Source: Cricetomys ansorgei (lineage: Eukaryota > Chordata > Mammalia > Rodentia > Nesomyidae). From it: DNA of 64,000 nt. The first letter of the stretch is position 1; each line of letters begins with the position of its first letter. Positions 25,520-38,015 of this stretch are shown here, piece after piece. The position numbers were made by a program, and so were the translations under genes. Below the pieces are notes generated by a model that saw nothing but the letters and a program-made list of their open reading frames with translations, was not told the DNA's origin and searched no databases. Location: contig JAMJFZ010001815.1 of assembly GCA_026225945.1 (NCBI GenBank), positions 20,277,501 to 20,341,500 of the forward strand. Direction: 5' to 3'.

Positions 25520-25652
25520 AAAAAGCTATCAGTTTGAAAGTAGGAGGGAATTGGGAGAGGTTGGAAAGAATAAAGGGAAATGTAGAAGTGATGTTATTAT
25601 TTGTTTCAATTTTTAACAAAATAAAATATAACAATAAAAAACAAAAGCTATC
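25520..25652 (+). mobile_element. Possible L1 3' end with A-rich tail
   Basis: gggaattgggagaggttgg, then gaagtgatgttattatttg and aataaaatataacaataaaaaac resemble the extreme 3' end of a rodent L1 in the + direction, abutting the antisense L1 that follows. Confidence 0.4.
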
Positions 25653-25654
25653 AC

Positions 25655-27275
25655 ATTAAAGTTGCAAAAACCAATAGAAGAGTCCCAAGAGAAGGCACTG
25701 TAATCAGAGACCCACTTACTCACAAATTCTGGAGTCCCATAAAAATACTAAACTAAAGCTAAAAATATACTGAGGACCTTTACAGACTGCTGTGAACCAT
25801 GTGCTTGCTGCTTCAATCTTTATGAGTTCATATGAGCTTTGCCTAGTTGATTAGGAGGGCCTAGTTCTCCTGGTCTTGTTCTTCATCCACTCTGGCTCTT
25901 AAAGTCTTCCCAGCTCCTTTTCTATAGGATTCCCTGTGCTCTGAGGGGAGGGATCTGATGGAGACACCTCATTTGAGAGCTGTGTTATCCAAGGTATGTC
26001 TGTCTGTCTGTCTCTGTCTCTGTCTCTGTCTCTCTCTCACTGCATAATGTCTGGTTCTGGGTCTCTGCATTTGTTCCCATCTGCTGCAGAAGGAACCTTC
26101 TCTGATGATGGCTGGATAAGACACTGATCAATAAGTATAGTAGAATGTCAATAGGAGTTATTTTATTGTTATAATTTTTTAACCAGTAATATTTGGTTTT
26201 GTCCTTGGACTCTGGGCTATCTGGTCATTGGTTCTTGGTCACTGAAGGAGATTTAGATTCGTTCTCATGGAGTAAGACTTACGTCAAATCATACATTGAT
26301 TGAATGCCCCTCTAAGTTTTGTGCCACCATTACCTTATCATATTTTTCAGGCAGGACAGATTGTAGATTAAAGGTTTTGTGGCTGGGTTGGGGTTATGTT
26401 ACTCTTTTGGTAGCCCTCACTGTACCTTCCCATACCAAAGACACTTAGGAGATGGGGTAAACATTCTGTGTAGAAACAAGCTCTGCAACTCCATGTTCAA
26501 TGAGTTGTGTGGGTGTTGTGTTCAGCAATGAGCCTCTGCTGGCAGTTTCTGGAGAGCAACCTATTGTTTGCCAACCACCTGGGTTGTTTGGTGATTTTTA
26601 TGGGACCCCTTAGCCAACAATTCAATTGGATGTAACTCAGTCCAGGTACAGGAAGCTTTGTTTAGTGATAAAAGATGGCCAACTGGGATGTTACCTCCCT
26701 CATATTTGGGGACATCAGCAGGATCACCATCATATGTTTTAGAACGTTTCCACTCTACTGAATTTCCATCTCACCCCTCAGATGCCACTCAATTACAGCT
26801 TCTCTCCCAACATTAAACCTCGTCTCCCTTCCCCCTCAATTCATTGAGCAAGTGTCTTTCTGGTAGAATGAAGCATCCTTTGGGTATCTGCCCAAGAGTG
26901 GTGTAGCTGTGTCTTGAGGTCAATCAATTCCCATCTTCCTGAGTAAACATAACACTGATTTCCATAGTGGCTGCACAAGTTTGTACTCCCACCAGCAATG
27001 GAGGAGGGTTCTCCTTCTTATACATCCTTATTAGCATGAGCTGCCACTTGTGTTATTGATCTTAGTCATTCAGACAGGTGTAAGTTGGAATCTCAAAGTA
27101 GTTTTGATATGCATTTCCCTGATGGCTAAGGATGTTGAACATTTGTAAAAGTGTTTCATACACATTTGTGTTCCCTCTATTGAGAATTCTGTTTAGATCC
27201 ATAGCCCATTTTTAATTGAATATTTGTTTTTTGACATCTAGTTTTTTGAGTCTTTGTGCATTTAGAATATTAGTT
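25655..27275 (-). mobile_element. Rodent LINE-1 3' end (ORF2 terminus plus 3' UTR), antisense
   Basis: On the + strand, 26865-27275 is the reverse complement of the last part of L1 ORF2: gcatcctttgggtatctgccc, atttccatagtggctgcacaag, gtactcccaccagcaatgga, tttgatatgcatttccctgatg and gagaattctgtttagatcc. Lower coordinates continue into a long Lx-like 3' UTR: gtggctgggttggggtt, tcaatgagttgtgtgg, ctctgcatttgttccc, ggctcttaaagtcttcc and tggagtccca. A (CTGT)n stretch lies at 25998-26039. The 5' part of the element is missing. Non-functional. Confidence 0.85.
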
Positions 27276-28717
27276 CTCAATAGGGTATGCAAACACTTTA
27301 AAATATAATATTAAATTAAATTGATGTTTATAGTGCCACTTTCTAATATTGGTCATCTCAAAAATACTGAGTAAATAATTTATGAAATTAACAAAGCATA
27401 TTGAACAATAAAATAAAAATCTGTAATATAATATTAGATAATGAATCACATAAAGCTACTGACATTATGCCTGTGATAAAACAAATCTTGCTGTGACAAG
27501 TGAAAATGTTATAGAATGAACTGGAAATTTTCCATTGAATAGATGAAAATAAAAGCAGACTCAATTTGATGAGAAACTGTGAACTTTATGTGGCAGTCAT
27601 TTTAATACGTTACAGATGAATTTCGATAGGACCCCGTAATCTTCTATTGCACCCCTTACATATGCTACTTGGAAAATCTGATGAATGTAAAAGATGGATG
27701 TGTTTGTGTGTTTGTTTTTAGAAAGAGTTTTAATGCTGCAGAATATTTGGTGTTGTTTTAAAATGTTCAAACCTTGACTTGTACAAGATATAAAGATGCA
27801 GAATTTGCTTGCATTCTATCTAGGCATAAAGAATAGAGGAAAAATACTGATCAGACCATAAATCTTACCTAAAGAAGGCAGAGAATTAATTATAATCTTG
27901 AATATGCTAGGAATTATATTGGTTCATGATCTTTCTTCTACTTCGTGATGAATTTTCTTTTCTTAGATTGATTTCTAGAAAGATATATTCATATTCATTC
28001 TTTCTCCACCCCTCCTCTCTCCATATACACACAAACTCAAAAGATGAATCTCCTCTCTTTTGGTTGAGGATTTTGATTCCTCCTAAGAATCAGTATATGC
28101 CTCTGACAACTGAAAACTGCTTCATGCATGGAAGAATTGATTGTGAAACTATAATAAGTCAATGGAAAAATATGTCCTCAGCATTAATTATGCTTATCGT
28201 GATGTCATCGTCATAGGGTGAGACAAACCTGTTTTAGGATTTACTGATAGTCGTTGTAACAACAGAAATGGGGCTAAAGAAACAGGAGATGAATATAAGG
28301 ATGGACATAGACTAAGATCTGATATGAAAAGTTTAAGAGCAAGATCCCAATGAATTGAGGGACATCAGTGAGACTGGAGGAAGAAACTTGTGTTGTCCCC
28401 TGCAGAAGGCTACCTTGTGACCATTGCTGACAAGTCACAGAAGTTCTATGTAAGCCCCAGATCCTTCAGAGAATCCAGGACATCAATACAGGGAGAATTG
28501 GACCTTGGAGGCCCTAACTACTTCTCTATGGATGTGTCTTTTAAAGGTGTATATGTTTCTGGACCCTTCACTTCTCTGTTTCTTGGCTTGATTCCATCCT
28601 ACTATAACATTAACAACTTTCCCCACCACACCTTCCACCATATTTCAGCCTCTTATCAGGCTCACTGCAGTGGAGTCAGATAGGTATGGACTGAAATCAC
28701 ACTAATATAAAAAGGTA

Positions 28718-28750
<33 letters not shown>

Positions 28751-28880
28751 CATTATAATAATAATAATATGAAAAATAAGTCCATGAACAGCCAAGATGG
28801 CAGGAATATGTGATTAGGAAATTATTCTCTTCAGTAAGTACTGTTAGAGAAATGACATTATCCACAGTGAAAAAGAAATA
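27276..28880. other. AT-rich intron sequence with an (AAT)n microsatellite
   Basis: (AAT)n occupies 28718-28770. An unassigned 97-codon open frame (28390-28683) reads through a slightly less AT-rich patch, with no start context or known domain. Otherwise unassigned. Confidence 0.45.
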
Positions 28881-28889
28881 AACAAAAAA

Positions 28890-29215
28890 CCCTGGAGCTT
28901 TATATCACAAAAGTGGACATTAAATAATAAAAGAATAAATCATAAAACTCAGAATCACTACAAGAAGTCAGTGGGAATTTCCTTGACATTGATACAAGAA
29001 ATTAATTTTTTGTGTATAACATACAAACCACAGATTATAGAAGTAAAAATAGACAAACTAGATGACATCAGACTAAAAATATTCTGCCAAGCAAAATAAC
29101 TGAAAGGAAAAAAAAACCCGCAGAATGGGAGAAAATATTTAATGAGAAGCAACAACCGTCATATGTAAGGAATTCTAAAACTTAACAAAAGAAATTTGAA
29201 AAATAATAAAATAAA
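28890..29215 (+). mobile_element. Old L1 ORF2 fragment (sense), part 1
   Basis: ccttgacattgatacaag, atagacaaactagatgacatcagactaaaaatattctgcc, gcaaaataactgaaag and cagaatgggagaaaatattt match the ancient mammalian L1 ORF2 segment, with frame breaks. Confidence 0.75.
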
Positions 29216-29234
29216 CCAAAGCCTCAAGTAGCTG

Positions 29235-29605
29235 GATTTAAAGGTTTTTAGTTATGGTTAATTCTGATTGTCAGATTTAGAAAAAGACTTTAGGGTATGT
29301 CCGTGAGGACGTTTCCAGATTGATTTAATTTATATGGATAGACCAGTCTTAAATGTGGGTGGGGTCCCAGAATGATAAAAGGAGAAAGCTAACTGAACAT
29401 CAGCATTCACAACTCTCTGCTTTCTCTCTTTGGTCATTGAGGATCAAAAGCCTCAAGCCCCTGCCTACACGAAGACTCTATCATGATGAACTGAACTCTG
29501 GAACTCCTTAACTAAGTTGCTTGTGTTGGATATGCTGTCATCTCAATGAGAAAAGTAATGACAACACCAATGTATGTAAATTGACTTGACTTAAGTGAAG
29601 AAGGA
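29235..29605 (+). mobile_element. Dispersed repeat inserted in the old L1 (URR1-like)
   Basis: It starts gttatggttaattctgattgtcag and contains agggtatgtccgtgaggacgtttcc, aaatgtgggtggggtcc, aaaaggagaaagctaactgaacatcagcattc and gatgaactgaactctgg; it ends atgagaaaagtaatgacaac. The same family occurs reversed at 57493-57835. I recall it as a rodent hAT-type repeat (URR1-like), unchecked. Confidence 0.55.
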
Positions 29606-29609
29606 CCAA

Positions 29610-30300
29610 TGGGAAGACAGTTATACAGAAAAACAATAAAACCACAGTAAGATATTATCTCACCATAATCAAAATAGTTTTTTTTTTTAAATCGGACAGT
29701 GTAAATATTAGAACATTCTGATGAGGATGTAGAGAAGGGTAACCCTTTTAGAGTACAGGTAGAGATGTTAGTTGGTATAAACAATGTAAAGGACACTATT
29801 CCTAGTACTGAGAATACATGCAAAGGAAATAAAATCACCCCATTGAAGATATCTGTGCTGCCATGTTCACCTCAGAATCATTCCCAATGATCAAGAAGTA
29901 GGAATGACCTAGTGTCCACCCAGGATGAACTGTTGGAAGCAACATGTGGTGTAAGAAACATTGCTCATCATCAAAATGATGACATCCTGTCAATTATACC
30001 AACTTGGTTAGAGTGGAAAGCCACTGTTTTAAGTGATATAACCCAGACACAGAAAGACGAATATGATATTATCTCACTGATATGTGGAACCTTAAAGTTT
30101 CCAGCTCAGAATTTGAGAATGAGGTGATAGTAATTAAGGGCTGCATGGAGCTGGAGAGAAGAAGGCTGGAGAAGGGAAGATTGGTGGGTACCAAGTGGCA
30201 GTTAGAGAGGAGCAGGTTCTGGTGTGCTCTTCGACAGGAGTATAGTGTAGATGACAGTTATTGTATATTCAGAAAGTTAGAAGAAAGTAGTTTTGTTTGA
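29610..30300 (+). mobile_element. Old L1 ORF2 3' fragment (sense), part 2
   Basis: ccacagtaagatattatctcacc, gatgaggatgtagagaagggtaaccc, ggtataaacaatgtaaagg, caaaggaaataaaatcacc, agatatctgtgctgccatgttcac, cctagtgtccacccagg and aagtgatataacccagacacagaaagacgaatatgat are consecutive landmarks of the ancient L1 ORF2 C-terminus and beyond. Degenerate; the open frames in it are fragments. Confidence 0.8.
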
Positions 30301-31234
30301 CCATAAAGAAATTGTGGATAAAGAGATAGGTATACATTATCAGGTTTTAAATTTATATAGTGTATACATTTAAAATAGTAATATGATACCCTTCAGTATA
30401 CACATCTTGAGTTTTTTTTTTCCTGTATCAGTTAAAATTAATTTTTAAAAATCCAATGTTGCTTTTCAAAAATTGGACATTTCACTTGCTCATGTCTTAT
30501 GTAAGTGACACTGTTTGTGTTTAAATTTACTATTGTACTTTATATTTTGGGCATTTCTTTCTTTTGAAATAATTATATTTATTATCCCATGTCTCCATTA
30601 GTACGTCAATAATGCATCCTTTCGCTATTCTTATGTTATTCATAAATTCATATATGATTAATGTTTAATGTATGAATATATTTTCTGCTTCCTGGAAGAT
30701 ATATAAGAACACTATACCACAATAATTTATATTCTCTAACCTTTTATTGTGCTATGATTTATTCTTTATGATAAATACTTTATTTCTGTTTACCATTAAT
30801 ATTCATTTGGACTTACCGATTCTTATTGTAGTTTCTTCTATGTCTGCATCTATTTGGTCTTTTCCTTTCTCTTAAAAGTTCATTTTGGTATTTCCTTTTC
30901 TATCATTCTGATTATGTCAATCACTCTTTGGTCGAATCAAAATGTCTTTGTTTTTAAGGTCTATTTTTCACTTCCATGGAATATCATTTGATGTTCCTTT
31001 TCCTTTGTCATCCAAGTATAGCTAAACCCTCTCAAGCTGGCTTTTGTTAAGTCACTGTTAACCTTTGGAAATGATCTTATCTTTTTGCTCTGGTTGTTTT
31101 GAAGTTTGTCCTTAGATGTGGAGTTTTGTTAAAATGTACGAAGGTATTTGTTTTTTTATTTGATCTGGTTTGGTTTTTGTTCGTTTGTATTTAAGATTCA
31201 GTCTTTGCAGCTATTCTTAAATTGGTTTCTTTGA

Positions 31235-31610
31235 AATTATAGTTTAGGATGTAGTAACAAAGCATTGTAGACTGGATGGCTTTCATTATAAATAGTAATT
31301 TCTGACAATATAGGAAACTAATAGTCAAAAGTCAATGTTAGAGCCAATGTTGTAAGAGATCTGGACCCCTGGAATTTCAGGATGGCACAGAGAATGAGGG
31401 GAAGGGAAGATGGGGAGAGGGAAAGGACAGGGCAGAAGGGAGAGAGAAGAGAGAAGTGTATGAGAGAGATTGTACTTTGGTTTCCTTCTAATCCCTCTGT
31501 GGAGCTTCACCCACACAGCCTCATCCAAACCCTTTGGCTCTAAAAGTCCCAACTCCAAATGGCATCTTATTGGAGATGGGGGCTTCAGCATATGAGTTGA
31601 GAACAGAAAC
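31235..31610 (-). mobile_element. Possible MLT1-type MaLR LTR (antisense) with GA-rich insert
   Basis: The left part tgtagactggatggctttcat and right part ccctttggctctaaaagtcccaactccaaatggcatcttattgg...cagcatatgagtt fit an antisense MaLR/MLT1 LTR. A GA-rich tract (31380-31470) lies between. Confidence 0.4.
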
Positions 31611-32019
31611 TATTTAGTTCTTAGCAAATGACTCTGGAAAAATATACCCTTGGATACTGCTCTACTGTATAGTCTGTTGTACTTTCTTGGACTTCAGGAA
31701 CACACCTTAAACTTTTTTCATCATCTACTGTGTATTTTTAGGACTATCTCTGTTTTCCACTTCATGACTTTTTCTTTCCCTACTTTATCCAAATCTGAGT
31801 TCACTTAGCCTATCTTCAACTTTGTTTGAGTTGAGAGTATGCCGATTTCCTGCATTCTTAATTATTTTAGTCTATTAAATTCCTAGTTGTAGAATTTTGC
31901 TGTAGTAAAACTCTCTGACTTGTTGACTAACTTACTGATCCATGGTACTGCGTATTAAATGTGTGTCTTGTAACAAAACTCTGAGATCTAAGTTGGGTTT
32001 AGATGCATGCATGCTCTCT

Positions 32020-32110
32020 ATCCCTTCTTCCCTCTCCTTTCTCTCCTTCCTCTCCTGTCTCTCATCACCTGTCTCCCTTTCTTTTCCGCTGTCCTTGCTT
32101 CTGTAGTTGT
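32020..32110. repeat. CT-rich low-complexity tract
   Basis: Dense ctcc/cttc with interruptions. Confidence 0.8.
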
Positions 32111-32454
32111 CTCTGCATCTTCATGCATAGTGTTTATTTGCGATGTACTATATTTTTCATAAATAACACTGATGTTGTGATGTTCTTACTCTTCTGTCAC
32201 TCATCAGAGAGTAGCAGTAAGAGAAGATGCAAATTTCTCTAATCCAGTCAGGGCTTAACTTCTATGAAGGCAGGAACACACCTAGGTCTAGAGTAAGAGA
32301 CAAGAAATGATTTCACTTAGGCCACAGGAACACAAGGTAATGAAGACACGCACATCATGAGGCCACAGGATAAAATTATTGTCACAACTATCAAGGACCA
32401 CAGCGGAAGAAATAACTACAGCTCTTTTTCCTCGTTTCTGGGGTTCTCTTGTTG

Positions 32455-32700
32455 TCTTTTAACTTTTTTACTTTTAGCTAAAATATAATTAGATCATTTA
32501 TCCCTTTCTCTTTCTTCCCTCAAACCATTTCTGTGTTCTCCCCTTCAGCGCCCCCTTTACCCGCACTCCCTTTCAAATTCGTGGCCTCGATTTCTGATTA
32601 TTATTACACACACACACACACACACAGAGGTACATGTATATACATATACATATGTGTTTGTGTGTGTATACACATATATATGAGAGAGAAAACAAGCCCT
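32455..32700 (-). mobile_element. Rodent L1 3'-UTR fragment (antisense) with (CA)n
   Basis: cttttagctaaaatataattagatcatttatccc, ctttcaaattcgtggcctcgatttctgattattattacac match an antisense rodent L1 3' segment that normally carries CA/TA repeats at this point. (CA)n at 32606-32626, then degenerate TA/TG. Confidence 0.6.
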
Positions 32701-33164
32701 GATGTTAACTGTATTTGATTAGAGATTATTTCCTATAACCGCATTTATACTAACTTCTAGGCCTATCCTTCCATGCAATCACAGTCACAGTATGGGTTTG
32801 AATTGGGTTTAGAATGACCCAGTCCCCCATAGCAATCTTTATGCTCTTTTCTCTGCAATATTTTGTAATTATACTGAAGTATTATAACTATTTCATTATA
32901 TTTATCTTTAAGCATTTCGAAGTTTCTATAAATTGTATGATAAATTAGTCCTTCAAATACATTGTTAGTGAATGGAAATTAAATTGACATTTTGTTCTGA
33001 GTTGGAATCTTGCTTATAAATAAAATTGTTTATTAACTGCAGTAATGTTTTGTAAACTCTTTAGAATTCCTTCTATGCAAGACAGAAAATCCTTAAGATT
33101 TTCTTTCTAATATTTTAGTATTTAAAAGAATTTAAGCTTCAATTGGTCTTTTTTACCTCATTTT

Positions 33165-33375
33165 TATTAGTACATTGAGAGTTTGTAAAATGTATTTTGA
33201 TCATATTCTCCACTGCCTCAACTCCTCCGAGATCCACCCCCAGTTCCCTACCCACTCAATGTTTTGTCCCCTTTTTATTTAAATCATAAAGTACAATTTG
33301 TGCCACCCATATGCTTTTGGATGTGTGGCTTTCACTGAAGGGTGACCAACCCTCCAGGAGCCCACAGTTACTCTA
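33165..33375 (-). mobile_element. Rodent L1 3'-UTR fragment (antisense)
   Basis: gtattttgatcatattctcc, ctcctccgagatccacccccagttccctacccac and catatgcttttggatgtgtggc resemble antisense Lx-type L1 sequence; the 49965 copy is similar. Confidence 0.6.
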
Positions 33376-33379
33376 CTTA

Positions 33380-34860
33380 TTTTTAAGGTATCCATTAAAA
33401 TGACAAATGATGATCGGAGACAATACATTCTTGAATTGTTCTAAATCTTTGGTGTCAGGCTCTGGACTTTTATCATTAACTATTCTGTTAAAAGTATTTA
33501 TTGAAAACACCCAATATAATATTTAGGAAGTGTTTGGAATATGTTACCTTTTCTATTTTCTGGAGTGTTTTTATCACTAAATTGTGTTGGGTTTCGTCAA
33601 GTGGTTTTCATACATATTTCTTAAATATTATATGTATCAGAATCCCATAAATACTCGAATATATAATACCATATGCTATGATTAATCTCACTTTGTAATG
33701 GTGGCATAATTATTTTATGTAGTTGTATAGTACTGGATCAATCTGCTAACTTTTAAAAGAGCCGTTGGCCCTTAATTTAATTTTGTACACAATTTTCTTG
33801 TATGGAACTTTAGTTTCATAATTAAATTGACCAAATAAGAGTTCAGAAGTAGAAAAAGTCACCCTTTCTTTTTTATGTAATAAAGAAAATCATTTACTAT
33901 CATGAGTTCCATTTACTTCTTAAATACGTTTTATGAAAATTTCCTTTGAAAGATAATCTTGTTCTGGAATTATTAGTATAAGTTAAGCCTTTAAATATGG
34001 GCTCAACATCTTTAGCCATTATGAGGCCATTCAGTCTCTTTACTTCTTTTTATGTCAGTCCTAGAGATTTTAGTTTTGTGCAATCTCTGTTTCAAATATG
34101 CTCTTGACTTTGTTGATAAAACTAACTTTTCCTGATTTATGTTTTTAATTAATTTTAGTTCTCTGGAAGTATCAGCTTTTTGATTATTTTCTTTTCTTTC
34201 TTATCTTTATTTTTCAAGAAATATTTTCATCAGTTTTAGCAATCTCTGCAAAGAGACAATTCTCGATTCATTGATTTTTTTTCTCTTGGTTTTATTGATT
34301 TATAATTAATTTATAATTAATTGTCAATTTCTACTCTCATCTTTAGTATTCTCTCCCTTTATTTACTTTGAATTATTATAAGGGAGTGACATATATCATT
34401 GGTGTTTGTGATTGTTTCTTTTGCAATGTTTCATAGAACTTACTTAAAATTAAGAGATTGGTATTACATGAACATTCTGTTTTCAAAAATAGGAAATGCA
34501 ACCTCTTTCACTTCTGAATGAGTGTTTAAATCTGTACGTTTCTCACTATGTGTTTCAGGTGCATGTCAGCACTTTCAGCATGCTGTATTTATTATCATTC
34601 ATATCAAGACATGTTTCTAGCAAAGCTCTTGTTTTGCTGTAGCAAAGTTTCTGACCTTGTTGCAGTTAAATGTGCTTGGATTGCTTCACTATAAAAGTGA
34701 GGCTACTTTGTCGTGGTGGTTACTGTTCTCAATTCATTTTGAATGGCCAGCCCATGGCTTATACTGTTGAGTATTCCATTGGAACTCGATAAGAATCCTA
34801 AATTCTTGTTCATCTATTAAATTTGCCCTATGCTTGCACAGCATTGCATGTGTGTTATGA
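33380..34860 (-). mobile_element. Old L1 ORF2 reverse-transcriptase region (antisense), degenerate
   Basis: On the + strand it follows the antisense order of mammalian L1 ORF2: agtgtttttatcactaaattgtgttgggtttcgtcaagtgg, aatctcactttgtaatggtggcataattattttatg, taagagttcagaag, tattagtataagttaagcctttaaat, cattgattttttttctcttgg and gttgagtattccattggaactcgataagaat. About 1.4 kb, full of stops. Confidence 0.65.
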
Positions 34861-35261
34861 GTTCCAAAGGATGCATATGTACTCATTGCTGCTAAGAGAA
34901 GTCTGAAACATGAAAAAATAGCTTTATCAACTAGTAGTTATATGTATTGTGAAGTGTGATGATTCATTTAATAGTTTAGAAAACATCACTTTGAATTAGT
35001 TAAAATATATGTTTTTATATTTTGTTAGGCATATGCAATATTTTTCTTCTCTTAATTCTTCAGTTGGGTAGGTTTACTTTATTATATCTCTAGTTGAAAA
35101 CAAATATAAATAAATTATAATTTTTTTCTTAACAACATTAGGAAAAAATGCCATTGAAAGTAGCAAAAAAGAAATCAAGCTTTAGAAATGAAATAGTGAA
35201 CAAAATATACTCAATACTTTCATTAATTTTTCTTTGTAGTGTATTTCTACTGGGATTATAT

Positions 35262-35420
35262 CCATATATAAGACCTGGCATTATATTATATTACTATATA
35301 TACATATATATGTGTGTATATATTAATATATGTACAATATTATGTATATTATATACCATATATTATATTATATGTATTTCAGAAAAGTGAAATACATATA
35401 CATGTTTGGTGTGTGTATAT
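35262..35420. repeat. TA-rich microsatellite-like region
   Basis: Degenerate (TA)n with tatgtgtg interruptions; the 35148-35390 open frame reads into it. Confidence 0.85.
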
Positions 35421-35518
35421 GTGATGGACAACAACATAGTAGGTAATAGTAAGAATTGACAAAAACTATTGTGTGACAAAGAATTTTAAATGGATGTGGA
35501 AGAAAGAAGCAAATTTAA

Positions 35519-35650
35519 GGGCTGGGGCTGTAGCTTATTAGTGCAGTACTGTGGAGCATACATGAGATTCAATCCCCACTATCACAGCAGGAGACAGAGG
35601 GTCAGTTTGGGTTGATTGATCTGGATTGTATGCAGGATTTACTAAATAAA
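35519..35650 (+). mobile_element. ID-like SINE
   Basis: ggggctgtagcttattagtgcagtactgtggagcatacatgagattcaatcccca retains the ID order of A box and B box (gattcaatcccc), followed by a non-A tail. Diverged. Confidence 0.65.
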
Positions 35651-36399
35651 CAATGAAAGGCAAAAAGTCTCAGTTAAGATACTGTTTTTAAAAATCATGT
35701 TGGGAAAAGACAATTGTTTCTACTTTCTCAGTAGAGATATGTGGCCATAGATATATAGAATAGTCATGGTATTCACAAGTCACAGTTAAGAATACTTGAT
35801 GAATAGTTAAATACAGAGTAAGCCAGGATCAAAATCATATTAATAGCTTGGACTTTTATGTGGATGAGACAGATAATGCACAAGAATCCATTTTGTGGAA
35901 AGCATAATCGTGTCTATATTGTACATTTTGAGACTGAGTTTCTGTCATTCAGATGGCCACATGTTACAAATGAGAGGGAATATACTTGTGTATTTTAAAT
36001 GGCAACTAAGCTGGAGGTAATGATTTAAAGACATTGCTTTATGCTGAGATATCCATTTGAATAGCAAATACAATTAAAAGTTTGATTATATTTTTATCAT
36101 ATTTGATTACTATTTTATATGTTTCATAATGCAGATAGTATGTTTAAATAGCAGACATGGATATAGTTTATTAATCAACTATTCATTTATTGTATAAATG
36201 CTCTAAAATGCTTTGCTTTAGAAGGAGCTGTGGTGAAAATGGCGACTGTTTACATTTCTCATGGAACCTGCTGGGATATAAAATTAAGTGAGCAAGAAGG
36301 AACTCCTAAGTAACATCATTTAGTATGAGTCAATAAGGAAGATTTTAGTCAGGGACATGTAAAGAGGTAATGTAAGGATATGAACAGACAAAGAAATTG

Positions 36400-36446
36400 T
36401 CTTTGCAGCCAGAGTTACAACAGGGAAACCCTGTCTCAAAAACAAA
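36400..36446 (+). mobile_element. B1 SINE 3' fragment
   Basis: ttgcagccagagttacaacagggaaaccctgtctcaaaaaca is the 3' end of a 5'-truncated B1, with the same variant (reverse of tgtaactctggctg) as the 14232 and 59517 copies. Confidence 0.9.
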
Positions 36447-36495
36447 AATAAATAAATAAATAAATAAATAAATGAATGAATGAATGAATGAATGA
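36447..36495. repeat. (AATA)n followed by (AATG)n
   Basis: Tail of the B1 expanded into about six AATA and six AATG units. Confidence 0.95.
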
Positions 36496-36969
36496 GGACA
36501 TAAGAGGGGGTGACTAGAAGGGAGATAGGCAGAAAAGCAAATTTCCATTGGAAAAAGTCTTGATGGTTTTGTATGCACCTTGGTATTCATCAAGAGGAAC
36601 ATAGCAATATGGACAACTTGAAGACATAGAGAAATGATGTAGAGGAGCCCTCATTGGGCAGAGGAATGTGATCAATGAGAAGCATATGCAATTAATTTTG
36701 ACGAGTGGTAGATTTCATGTATTGTAAGACAGATAGCAGAAGACCATTGTTCTATATATGCAGATACTGTTAAAGCACAAACTGGTACAGTTTAGCCTTA
36801 CGCCATCTGTAAGAAGTGGTGTACCTTCAACAAAGTGATACCAAACAGATAACACAAAGATATGGAGAACCATATTGTGCAAAAACAAGCCAAAAAAAGC
36901 AACATCAAATTTCAGTTTACAAAGACCTCCCATTTGATTCCTTCCATTTGATTCTCACCATGGCAACCA

Positions 36970-37405
36970 GAGAAATCCTGTTAAATCCTGAGGACTATCA
37001 GTCCACTGCTCTACTCTAAGGCTTACAGTGGCTCTTCATTACTTGCTTCTTAAAAGCAAAATTCTGTTTCAGAAAGATTCATTATGTTTGAAACTGCCTT
37101 GTTCCACTTGACCTGTCCACCTGTTTCAGCTCTTCTTGGCCCCCGTGCATAGGCTTCCCGCAGATCAGATCGCTGGCTGTGTTCATAGCCTGAGCTGCCT
37201 TCTTCATTATATACATAGCTTAAACTTACTGATCAGTGTCCTCTGGTCAATCATTTTTAAATTTAAGGCCACACCTCATGGAATGCTCCTTGCACTTTCT
37301 CTATTCACGTGTTCCTCTGTATTCCTCTGTGGACCACTTTATAAATTACGCTTTGGCTCTTTCTGTCTTCATTTGGAGCGTAAGTTCCCAGGAAGTGTTT
37401 AGTCC
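36970..37405. mobile_element. Possible L2-type LINE remnant
   Basis: tactctaaggcttacagtggctcttcattac, ctgtccacctgtttcagctcttctt and acctcatggaatgctccttgcactttc resemble L2 3'-end phrases. Strand and limits uncertain. Confidence 0.4.
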
Positions 37406-37679
37406 ATGCCTGTATCTATATATAGATAAATATATACTACTATATCTTCAATTCCTATAATATTGCCTAAGATTTAAGTGATCCTCAAAATTATCTCCAG
37501 AAACCACAAATGAGGAAAGCACGGAGCATTTCATATTGCAAAAACCTTGAAGATGTATCTGTGGCAGATGTACACATTTTAAATAAGGTAAATGTTGTAT
37601 ATCTACTTATTTGTATGTTTTCTTATTTGTCATAGAGCTTCTATGAACTCACTTGAAAAAGGAACTTAAATGTATTTAT

Positions 37680-37862
37680 TTATTTACTTACTTACTTACT
37701 TACTTATTTTTTGGTATGGTGAGCACAGGGCCATAATGTCACCATGGAAGTCAGAGGGCAACTTGCTGAGGTCTTTCTGTCTTGTGAGTCTTGGGGATCT
37801 AACTCAGGTCATCAGGCTTGGCAGCAAGCACATTTACCCTCTGCACCATCTTGCCAGCCTTT
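37680..37862 (-). mobile_element. B3-type SINE with (TTAC)n at its A-tail side
   Basis: After (ttac)n come gtcagagggcaacttgctg, cttggggatctaactcaggtcatcaggcttggcagcaagcacatttaccctctgcaccatcttgccagcc, the reversed B3 order. Confidence 0.85.
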
Positions 37863-37879
37863 TGAGATCATTTTGATTT

Positions 37880-38015
37880 TTGACACCCCTATCTTACATG
37901 TAAGGTAGCTGAAACACAGAGTGATACAATCTGCCATAGGAAGATCAGTGAAGTGTTGGGAGAAGGGAATCAGGTCCAGGTATCTTCTTCTGAGCCTGCT
38001 TCCTTGACTGTCATT
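37880..38015 (+). mobile_element. Probable MIR SINE
   Basis: ccctatcttacatgtaaggtagctgaaacacagagtgatacaatctgcc, then aatcaggtccaggtatcttcttctgagcctgc, matches MIR order. Confidence 0.5.

Noticed and set aside
29912..30300. Overlapping frames that could look like a gene remnant
   Set aside because: They belong to an ancient L1 ORF2 3' end.
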